Both the position numbers and the translations under genes were made by a program. Positions 1-5,330 of a DNA stretch of 5,332 nucleotides are shown one piece after another. The notes beneath the pieces are model-generated. The model had not been told where the DNA came from. It saw only the letters and a list, made by a program, of their open reading frames with translations, and searched no databases. Positions within the stretch are counted from its first letter, which is position 1. Each line of letters starts with the position of its first letter. Origin of the DNA: an uncultured Gammaproteobacteria bacterium (GTDB taxonomy: Bacteria; Pseudomonadota; Gammaproteobacteria; Pseudomonadales; DT-91); the NCBI GenBank assembly GCA_929200485.1, contig CAKMZU010000222.1, positions 778 to 6,109 of the forward strand. Direction: 5' to 3'.

Positions 1-183
1 AAGTTGTTGTAAATAAAATATTAATTGAGTTTATATATTTCATAATATTAAAAAATTTTCTCTGTGTAGTTGCTGTGTAGTCAACGGTGTCCGTACCTTT
101 TGACTGAACGACATCCATTAAATCAGTGTTATAAAATACAGAGCGCTGATAAATAAAAAAGTTCACCAACTATGGGATTTATT
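1..183. other. AT-rich non-coding flank
   Basis: I see no coding frame, RNA gene or clear promoter in this stretch. It is strongly AT-rich. Its only local structure is a short tandem repeat: CTGTGTAGT occurs at 62-70 and again at 73-81, an 11-bp period with two copies. It lies beyond the 3' end of the broken transposase and may be flanking host DNA or the outer part of the element; no terminal inverted repeat could be placed with confidence. Confidence 0.5.
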
Positions 184-781
184 TTAAAAATAGTTTACGC
201 CATTAGAAAGACGATTGGAGCGCAGAATGAACCACAAAAAATAAGTAAAAAAGCTTGACATAGGCAGCAAAAAAATTTCGATATTGTGAATGTCATGGGC
301 AATCTTAGGCGCACTTCCCCTGCAAAGAAAAACACAACGCCTGATGTTATAGGTGAGATTCATCATTTCAACTTTAACCGTCGTACGAGGTGTTCCGATA
401 ACACGGGAATAGAGACCGTCTTGTTCGTTGGTTATCGATCGAAAGACATGCTCGATTCTGGCACGGACTCTGGAAATACGCTTGTTTCTCGCTTTGTCAC
501 GGTCAGTAAACGGTTTGTTTTTAACTGCCTTTTATGATGGTGTGAGGCTTGTAGCCCAAGACTTTAAGGATTGAGTCATATTCCTCGCCCCCATAAGCGC
601 TATCAGAAAACACATCCTTTGACGTATTTTCTGATAGCACATCAATATATTTCTGTGAATCGTGCACTTCAGCTGATGTCACCTCAAAGCTTCTAATCAG
701 CTTGTGCTTGCTGTCGACACTGATGTGGTTTTTATAGCCAAAATAGCTTTGGTTATTTTTCTTAGTCCACCGAAGGCCAGC
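184..781 (-). pseudogene. IS5-family transposase, 5'-truncated and frameshifted remnant
   Basis: This is the C-terminal half of a DDE transposase of the IS5 family. Read from about 775 downward, the minus strand encodes RWTKKNNQSYFGYKNHISVD, followed by HKLIRSFEVTSAEVHDSQ, a block typical of IS5-type transposases. The second catalytic Asp region (FSDSAYGGEEYDS) follows. The frame then stops at TAA (521-523). The neighbouring minus frame continues without a break with KNKPFTDRDKARNKR and VRARIEHVF, which carries the expected catalytic Glu, then MMNLTYNIRRC, down to a stop at 184-186. A single-base loss near 520-526 explains the frame change. The N-terminal half, including the first catalytic Asp, is absent: upstream of about 773 the usual DARW sequence degrades to AGLRW and homology ends. 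About 60 residues follow MMNL, more than usual, so the native stop may also be lost. It cannot encode an active transposase. Family assignment is from recalled motifs, not a search. Confidence 0.85.
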
Positions 782-808
782 AAAGTATCTATAGGCCCAT
801 TTTTTTAT
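184..808 (-). mobile_element. Insertion sequence remnant (IS5 family), ends unresolved
   Basis: The transposase remnant marks a partial insertion sequence whose transposase 5' end faces the hydrolase. Recognisable homology stops around 773-781, and the hydrolase stop codon is at 809-811, so no more than about 30 bp lies between them. I could not identify terminal inverted repeats or a target duplication. The distal (left) end is somewhere below 217. A weak candidate for a terminal repeat is GGAGCGCAGAATGAAC starting at 217, but no partner copy exists here. Confidence 0.55.
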
Positions 809-1696
809 TTACTTAAATACCTGAAGTTTGATAAAGGCCAATTCAGAGGCAACGACATCTTCAATGGGTGCACCTTGATACACCCCAAAATGATCACCAT
901 CAATAATTTTTAATTTACAGTTTTTCATTTTGCCGACAGTTTCTTTTACAGAATCAATCGGTACGCCCGCATCATCTTTTGCAGCAACAATTAAGCTTGG
1001 GCATTGAATTTGATCTGCAACCATCATTGGGCGGTAATCGCCGCCTTTTAAGAGCGATCTTGCTGGCATGGCATTGTGCCAGGTTGGGCTGCCATCAGCC
1101 AATACTTGATATTCTTTGAGCCAATTCGAGTGGGTCATCACACCATAGTTACCCGGTTCTGCCAAGACAGGAATCAAGACAGGTTGAGCACCAAAAAGGG
1201 ATTTAATGCTATCAGCGATGGCTTTGCTCATCCCTTTAAATACACTACCCAGGCTTACAGTTTTAAAGGCAGCACGGCTACAGCAATGAGGGACCTGGGC
1301 GACCATAGCGCAAACATCAGGCAATTTTGCCGCTGTTGAAATGGCGTGCCCTCCACCTAATGAACTACCCCAGATAACAATGCGTGAAGCATCTACCCAA
1401 GGTTGCGCTTTGGCATGCGCAACGGCTGCTAAAAAGTCTTCTTGTTGACCCGGGATATCGACGACTTGACGGGGTGTTCCGTCACTTTGGCCAAAACTTC
1501 TGTAATCAAAGTTTAACGTCGCGATACCTGCACCAGTAAATGCATCGATAAAAGATTGTGTGCCGAATTGCCATTCGGTTGCATAGCCGTTACCCATAAC
1601 AACAATAGGTAACTTAGCGTCAATGTTTTCTGGTTTATGAAAATACGCCTGGATTCGCGTGCCTTCAACAACAAAATTGCTGGCTATCTTTTGCAT
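809..1696 (-). CDS. Alpha/beta hydrolase (esterase-like serine hydrolase)
   Basis: This is a cytoplasmic-type serine hydrolase of 295 residues, a usual full length for a single-domain alpha/beta hydrolase; no signal peptide is seen. The nucleophile elbow is GSSLGG with Ser112 in G-x-S-x-G. The acid is probably Asp241 or Asp242 (VAAKDDAGVP) and the base is His269 in DGDHFGVY, so a complete triad is present in the expected order. The segment MGNGYAT (34-40) fits the oxyanion region before the strand leading to NFDYRSFG. The ATG is preceded by AGGAG at 1702-1706, spaced 5 nt, which supports this start. It lies 111 bp downstream of the monooxygenase on the same strand. Esterases often accompany Baeyer-Villiger monooxygenases, as in the acetone-degrading pair acmA/acmB of Gordonia, so cleavage of the ester product is a reasonable inference. 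The substrate cannot be read from sequence; other options are lactonase, dienelactone-hydrolase-like or peptidase-like activity. The gene looks intact. Confidence 0.88.
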   Translation of the reverse strand: MQKIASNFVVEGTRIQAYFHKPENIDAKLPIVVMGNGYATEWQFGTQSFIDAFTGAGIATLNFDYRSFGQSDGTPRQVVDIPGQQEDFLAAVAHAKAQPWVDASRIVIWGSSLGGGHAISTAAKLPDVCAMVAQVPHCCSRAAFKTVSLGSVFKGMSKAIADSIKSLFGAQPVLIPVLAEPGNYGVMTHSNWLKEYQVLADGSPTWHNAMPARSLLKGGDYRPMMVADQIQCPSLIVAAKDDAGVPIDSVKETVGKMKNCKLKIIDGDHFGVYQGAPIEDVVASELAFIKLQVFK

Positions 1697-1807
1697 AATT
1701 GCTCCTGAAAATCGTTGTCGGTTGATTATTCGATTTATTCAATAATTAAAAGAGGGTTAACGCTGAGCTAACGCATTGTGCCCTAGCTCAAATGAAGTCC
1801 TCTGCTA
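1697..1807 (-). promoter_or_regulatory. Spacer between monooxygenase and hydrolase with inverted repeat
   Basis: The 111-bp gap contains a perfect 7-bp inverted repeat, TGAGCTA (1764-1770) and TAGCTCA (1784-1790), with a 13-nt loop. It is not followed on the minus strand by a clean T-run; the nearest is CTTTT about a dozen bases later, so a classical terminator is unlikely. The element TAACGC is also directly repeated (at 1758-1763 and 1769-1774). Closer to the hydrolase are an AT-rich stretch with an imperfect direct repeat (GATTATTC at 1724, GATTTATTC at 1732) and the AGGAG ribosome binding site. The gap could hold a weak attenuator or a promoter for the hydrolase. I cannot name convincing -35/-10 boxes. 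Confidence 0.3.
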
Positions 1808-3196
1808 TCAGGTGATTTCGTAGTGATCCCACTGGGGCTCTTTTAATCTTTCTCTGAAGTGTGAAGGTGCCCATGGCCAGGTTTGAGGGACACTACTGCC
1901 ATCAAAGTACCAGCTTGAACAACCGGTTACCCAAATGGTATCGTCAAATGAGGTCATTAAGGATTCACCGAATGCAGTGGCTGCAGATGACTTGGGTGCC
2001 ATGGTTTTAATTTCGCCAGCTTCGATTTTTTCAAGACACTGCATAACATAATCAACACCAATATCAGCAATATCGATTAATGATAAGTTAGTAATTGGGC
2101 TATTTGGCCCGATAAGGACAAAGAAGTTGGGTAAGCCTGGAACGCCTATAGAGTTATAGTTACGGCTTTTTTCTTCCCCTTTATTCCATACACTATCAAG
2201 ACTAACGCCGTTAGGCCCATTGATGCTCTCAACACCCCAAGTGTTTGGGTGAAAACCTGTGGCGAGAACGATCATGTCTAATTCATGTAACTGACCATCG
2301 GCGGTACGAACGCCTGTTGGCTCGATTTTGGTAATATCACTTCGCTCAACATGGACATTATCCTGCTGAAGGGCATCATAATAGACATCCGAGACAATCA
2401 TTCGCTTACACATGGCTTGATGATCAGGGCGGAGTTTTTCTCGAAGTGTCTCATCTTTTATGCTATTTAGGTTAGATTCACACCACTTGGCAACCCCTTT
2501 ACGGCGCCAGCCATCGTTAAGGGCTGCGCGCCCAAATTGTTCACCAATCCAATCGTAGAATTTGCGAGTCATCCAGCCTAAAAACGGAAATTTCCGTTTT
2601 AGCATTTTCTGGAATTCGCTGTAATGTGGATTTGGGGTGGGCATGATCCATTGAGGGGTACGAATAATACCCACGCGCTTGCCAGCATAATCATAGTCAT
2701 CATCCCAATCGGCGGTATGAACCATTTTGCCTGCAAAATCTTCAATTCCTTCGATTTTAGGGTAAATTTTATTGTTAAGCGGGCCTGTCGCATCAACAAG
2801 CATTGTAAAACTGCTTGTTTCGCCTTTGTCGGTTGTGACTTGCCATAGACCATCTTTAAAGGTGGCATCTGTGACAAGGGTTTCCGCTTTTAAGTATTTA
2901 TCCAGATTATATTTTTTGGCAACTGTTTCAAAATACGCTTGAATTTCACCGCCACCAGAAAAACGACGGCTCCAGTCTGACTTCGGCTCGAATTCATAAC
3001 AATAAGAAAATGAAGCAACGTCACAAGCCACGCCAGGGTAACGATTTTCTCGCCAAACACCGCCGATTTTTTTGGCTTTTTCAAAGAGGGTAAAGTTGGT
3101 TTTTCCTGCACGAATCAGCTTAATGGCCATTAACATGCCTGACATGCCTGCACCAATAATGGCAATGCTCGGCGATTGGGAGGTGTTAGTATTCAT
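1808..3196 (-). CDS. Baeyer-Villiger-type flavin monooxygenase with apparent loss of the NADPH-binding motif
   Basis: This is a class B flavoprotein monooxygenase, 462 residues. Such enzymes use FAD, NADPH and O2 to insert oxygen next to a ketone, giving an ester or lactone. Seen in order: the FAD Rossmann motif IIGAGMSG (13-20); GGVWRENRYPGVACDV (45-60); the Baeyer-Villiger fingerprint FAGKMVHTADWD (154-165), matching FxGxxxHxxxW(P/D); CKR (263-265), where Arg265 aligns with the active-site Arg of phenylacetone monooxygenase; LATGF (311-315); and a typical C-terminus rich in W and P (GCSSWYFDG, TWPWAPSHFRE). The second Rossmann segment is wrong. After AGKRVGII (171-178) the family continues with a glycine-rich GTGxSG motif and a helix before FQRTP, but here RTPQWIMP (179-186) follows directly. 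About 24 residues are missing with the frame kept. Binding of NADPH is probably lost, so the protein may be inactive. No strong ribosome binding site precedes the ATG; the start is supported because the FAD motif begins by residue 11. The hydrolase follows 111 bp downstream. Confidence 0.85.
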   Translation of the reverse strand: MNTNTSQSPSIAIIGAGMSGMLMAIKLIRAGKTNFTLFEKAKKIGGVWRENRYPGVACDVASFSYCYEFEPKSDWSRRFSGGGEIQAYFETVAKKYNLDKYLKAETLVTDATFKDGLWQVTTDKGETSSFTMLVDATGPLNNKIYPKIEGIEDFAGKMVHTADWDDDYDYAGKRVGIIRTPQWIMPTPNPHYSEFQKMLKRKFPFLGWMTRKFYDWIGEQFGRAALNDGWRRKGVAKWCESNLNSIKDETLREKLRPDHQAMCKRMIVSDVYYDALQQDNVHVERSDITKIEPTGVRTADGQLHELDMIVLATGFHPNTWGVESINGPNGVSLDSVWNKGEEKSRNYNSIGVPGLPNFFVLIGPNSPITNLSLIDIADIGVDYVMQCLEKIEAGEIKTMAPKSSAATAFGESLMTSFDDTIWVTGCSSWYFDGSSVPQTWPWAPSHFRERLKEPQWDHYEIT

Positions 3197-3224
3197 ACGT
3201 TTTTATTATTCTTTTTTCGTCCGT

Positions 3225-3245
3225 GTCACATTAAAATAAAGTGAC
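3225..3245. promoter_or_regulatory. Inverted repeat, possible operator upstream of the monooxygenase
   Basis: The arms GTCAC (3225-3229) and GTGAC (3241-3245) are perfect. Extended to 8 bp (GTCACATT and AAAGTGAC) they match at 7 of 8 positions around an AAAAT centre. The site starts 29 bp upstream of the monooxygenase ATG, where a dimeric repressor would block transcription or early elongation. The symmetry is seen directly; the operator role is inferred from position, and no regulator gene is in the window. Confidence 0.35.
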
Positions 3246-3364
3246 GCCATATTAGGGGTTATTTTTGGATATTACCGCATTCCAAGCTACTTGAAAATGA
3301 ACAAATAATTACAATAAGTGGCTAAAAGTATCATTTTTAAGCAACGTAAGCTGGGCACAGTAGA

Positions 3365-3385
3365 CGATTATCATGCTGATAACCG
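3365..3385. repeat. Palindrome in the divergent intergenic region
   Basis: TTATCA (3368-3373) and TGATAA (3377-3382) are perfect inverted arms around TGC. Two further pairs close the structure outside one mismatch (C3365-G3385 and G3366-C3384). It lies about 170 bp from the monooxygenase start and 270 bp from the phospholipase start, so it could serve either gene. A short transcript hairpin is an alternative. No T-run follows, so it is not a typical terminator. Confidence 0.3.
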
Positions 3386-3424
3386 ATAAATTTCCTTGAA
3401 TAGTGGGCATTACAAGCCCCATTT

Positions 3425-3439
3425 TCACTGTTAAAGTGA
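3425..3439. repeat. Short inverted repeat TCACT-5-AGTGA
   Basis: The perfect 5-bp arms TCACT (3425-3429) and AGTGA (3435-3439) flank a 5-nt centre. The half-site partly resembles the GTCAC/GTGAC arms at 3225-3245, so both might be recognised by one protein, but a repeat this short also occurs by chance in AT-rich DNA. Confidence 0.2.
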
Positions 3440-3651
3440 TATCAGCTATTATCTTTTTTCTGATGGGATGCCATGTAAATCATTCAGTTTCTGACGTTAA
3501 TCAACGGCCCATTTAGTTTGTTGTAAGTGTGAGTTCCCTAATTTTCCCAGTTTTTTCTTTTTCTCATCGATTGATAACGAACAAAGTTAATAAAATAAGG
3601 TCGAATACAGTTCATCCCAAGATATTAACCATTGGTTCAGGCAGGTGAGAG

Positions 3652-5046
3652 ATGCAGATTGTTCAATCATCCTTTGTTGTGGTTTTTTCCCTTATCTTAT
3701 TATGGGTTCCAGTGTCTTCAGGGAATGATCAAATTGATATTGAACGTTTGATAGCCCCCGTCGATTTGCCAGAGGTGACGGGTGAAACAACAACCTATGT
3801 TAGATGTTGGCATAGAGAAGAAAACACCCATGATAATGTTAAATCGAATTGGGAGTGGGCACATAATCCAGATGGCAGTTATTTTCAGATTAAGGGCTAT
3901 TGGCACTCCCCCAGGATCCTGAAAAACATGTTTTATACTGATGTTTCCCAAGATGCCATAATGAAAAGGTGTCAGGCGACCATCAATACAACTAATGATA
4001 AGGCCGATATTACCTTTTTCGCGGCAGATACTTTTGCTTCGTATAATTACACCATCTGGACGAATGATGGGGCGCAAAGCGCTAAGGAGAAAAAGATTAA
4101 TAAGATCATTTCCTTTGGTGACAGCCTCTCAGATACAGGTAATATCTTTAATGGTTCAGGCTGGTTATTTCCCAATCGAAATAGCTGGTTTCTTGGTCAC
4201 TTCTCCAATGGTCTATTGTGGACGGAATATCTAGCCAAAGCGAAATCTTTGCCGCTATATAATTGGGCTATGGGAGTGTCGGCCAGTGAGGATCAATATG
4301 TCGTATTAAAAGGTATCAAAAGCCAGATTCATTCTTATGAAAACTATATGAAAGCGGCCAAAAATTATAATCCAGAGAATACACTTTTTTCGTTAGAGTT
4401 TGGCATTAACGATTTTTTAGTGTTTGGTACATCATTGGATGATGTTAAAAAGCATTTCGATGAGACGATGGAAATTATGGTAGCGGCTAAAGCAAAGCAT
4501 TTGATCATTATGTTGCTTCCTGATGCAAGTCATGTGCCGGGATTTAAAAAACAGGATAAACGAGTCGCAGCTGCACTTAGAAAAAATGTTATCGCTTACA
4601 ATGATCACATTAAGCAGAAGATTAAGGAATATAAGGCAAAAGGGTTAAATATCATCACTTTTGATGTTTTCGGTCTGTTAGAGCAGCTAGTTGTTAACCC
4701 TAAAAAATATGGATTTGAGAATGCCACCGATGCATGTCTTTCAATTGATAAGACAGACACGTCGGTGTACTTTTCCTCCTATGAATTAACGGATGCCTGT
4801 AAAAAAATTGGCTCGGACAAGTATGTTTTTTGGGGGAATACCCACCCAACCACTACGACGCACAAGTACTTCTCTGAGCATTTGCTCAATCAAATGAAAC
4901 CATCAAAGCCTGATGTAAGTGGGCATCGCGCCGAAGGAAAATCTGGCTCAGAGGAGTGTCGCCCTGGAGGAAGGCATTTCCATGACAAATATAATCGTCA
5001 TATTCATTTTCGCCACTGGGATGGAAATATACACAAAAGAATCTAG
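3652..5046 (+). CDS. Secreted SGNH/GDSL phospholipase, thermolabile hemolysin (TLH/VvPlpA) family
   Basis: This is an exported lipid hydrolase of the Vibrio thermolabile hemolysin class (phospholipase A / lecithinase acting on phosphatidylcholine). A hydrophobic leader spans residues 1-23, with likely cleavage near VSSG (21-24); it has no Lys or Arg at its start, which is unusual. Residues about 47-140 form the class-specific N-terminal domain (TYVRCWHRE, WEWAHNPDGSYF, NMFYTDVSQ, ADITFFAAD). The SGNH domain follows: block I FGDSLSDTGN with Ser158; NSWFLGHFSNG (177-187); a block II region YNWAMGVSAS (203-212); block III EFGINDF with Asn253; and the C-terminal FWGNTHPTT with His398. The family's DxxH Asp is Gly395 here. 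Recognisable homology ends about residue 415-420, near the usual family length. Residues about 421-464 look foreign and rich in His and Arg. Both other frames stop at 4911-4918, which suggests a frameshift or stop loss. The start is set by AGGTGAG at 3643-3649 and an in-frame TGA just upstream. The family name tlh would be a reasonable label. Confidence 0.92.
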   Translation: MQIVQSSFVVVFSLILLWVPVSSGNDQIDIERLIAPVDLPEVTGETTTYVRCWHREENTHDNVKSNWEWAHNPDGSYFQIKGYWHSPRILKNMFYTDVSQDAIMKRCQATINTTNDKADITFFAADTFASYNYTIWTNDGAQSAKEKKINKIISFGDSLSDTGNIFNGSGWLFPNRNSWFLGHFSNGLLWTEYLAKAKSLPLYNWAMGVSASEDQYVVLKGIKSQIHSYENYMKAAKNYNPENTLFSLEFGINDFLVFGTSLDDVKKHFDETMEIMVAAKAKHLIIMLLPDASHVPGFKKQDKRVAAALRKNVIAYNDHIKQKIKEYKAKGLNIITFDVFGLLEQLVVNPKKYGFENATDACLSIDKTDTSVYFSSYELTDACKKIGSDKYVFWGNTHPTTTTHKYFSEHLLNQMKPSKPDVSGHRAEGKSGSEECRPGGRHFHDKYNRHIHFRHWDGNIHKRI

Positions 5047-5164
5047 TTGGGAGCATTTAGTGATTCAGGAAGATGAATTAGCCTTATGTCAAAAGGCAGG
5101 CAGGTGGCTAGAAAACGCACCTCTCAATGCGGCAATGATAAACTGTAGATTTCGATCTGGGTAG
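4982..5164 (+). CDS. Small hypothetical protein overlapping the phospholipase 3' end
   Basis: This is a 60-residue ORF I do not recognise. It begins with a short hydrophobic run (TNIIVIFIFATGM), continues with an acidic middle (KESSWEHLVIQEDELA) and ends CRFRSG. The ATG is preceded by a good Shine-Dalgarno-like GGAGGAAGG at 4966-4974, 7 nt upstream. The frame could extend back to a GTG at 4919, but that codon has no ribosome binding site. The first 65 bp overlap the 3' end of the phospholipase frame. If the phospholipase originally stopped near 4911-4918, this would be a separate downstream gene with a normal spacer. The minus strand is also open here, so coding status is uncertain. Confidence 0.3.
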   Translation: MTNIIVIFIFATGMEIYTKESSWEHLVIQEDELALCQKAGRWLENAPLNAAMINCRFRSG

Positions 5165-5268
5165 TTAGAATGAAAGTTTATGGGTTTAGGGCTTTCGTAA
5201 AATTTCATTCGCTGTTTCTTGATTTCTTCTCGACATTCCTGAAACTTGACAACACCTAGTACTTCGTT
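5089..5268 (-). other. Open minus-strand frame, unidentified
   Basis: A stop-to-stop minus frame of 59 codons ends at TGA (5089-5091), with residues such as VVKFQECREEIKKQRMKFYE and then PINFHSNYPDRNLQFIIAA. It has no ATG near its start; the first Met lies 20 residues in. It overlaps the small plus-strand ORF, so at most one is real. I recognise no family. It may be part of a broken gene or a chance open frame. Confidence 0.15.
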
Positions 5269-5330
5269 TCACAGCGATTGTCTGGTTCAGCAGTCACAGA
5301 TTTTTCTGTGATAAGGCGCAGGTACGCCGT
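5205..5330 (-). pseudogene. Minus-strand gene fragment interrupted by TAG, open at the window edge
   Basis: Reading in from the right edge, the minus strand encodes AYLRLITEKSVTAEPDNRC and then ETKY, a TAG stop at 5256-5258, and then VLSSFRNVEKKSRNSE before TGA at 5205-5207. The composition on both sides of the TAG looks protein-like, and a single AAG-to-TAG or CAG-to-TAG change would join them. The upstream part is outside the window. I do not recognise the family with confidence. It could instead be non-coding repeat sequence. Confidence 0.2.
5294..5311. repeat. Perfect hairpin TCACAGA-4-TCTGTGA
   Basis: A perfect 7-bp stem, TCACAGA (5294-5300) and TCTGTGA (5305-5311), closes a TTTT loop (AAAA on the other strand). 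No T-run follows on either strand, so it is not a standard intrinsic terminator. It may be an operator-like site, part of a dispersed repeat, or chance symmetry inside the minus-strand frame that crosses it. Confidence 0.35.

Larger units (their letters stand above)
3197..3651. promoter_or_regulatory. Divergent intergenic region between monooxygenase and phospholipase
   Basis: This 455-bp AT-rich region has no coding frame I would defend and must hold the promoters for both divergent genes. It contains three inverted repeats listed separately. Near the phospholipase, TTGATA (3571-3576) and TAAAAT (3591-3596) resemble promoter boxes, but their 14-bp spacing is too short for a normal sigma-70 promoter, so I do not call one. 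The phospholipase ribosome binding site, AGGTGAG (3643-3649), lies just before its ATG. Confidence 0.5.

Noticed and set aside
286..537. 83-codon plus frame, and 704-913 plus
   Set aside because: Antisense to the IS5-type transposase remnant and the hydrolase 3' end; the minus-strand readings match known families and these do not.
1076..1339. 87-codon plus frame opposite the hydrolase
   Set aside because: Antisense to a region that encodes conserved hydrolase sequence, with no recognisable motif.
2599..2877. Open minus frame inside the monooxygenase gene, also 2890-3111 minus and 2624-2848 plus
   Set aside because: They overlap a long frame with clear flavin monooxygenase motifs, show no family resemblance and have no separate ribosome binding sites.
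3571..3596. Sigma-70 promoter TTGATA / TAAAAT for the phospholipase
   Set aside because: The 14-bp spacing is too short for a normal promoter and neither box is well isolated in this AT-rich stretch.
3718..4077. 119-codon minus frame and the 3995-4234 plus frame within the phospholipase
   Set aside because: Both lie wholly within the conserved N-terminal and block I region of the phospholipase and look like chance frames.
4915..5043. His-rich tail of the phospholipase as a metal-binding domain
   Set aside because: The His and Arg richness is better explained by out-of-frame reading after the family's normal terminus.
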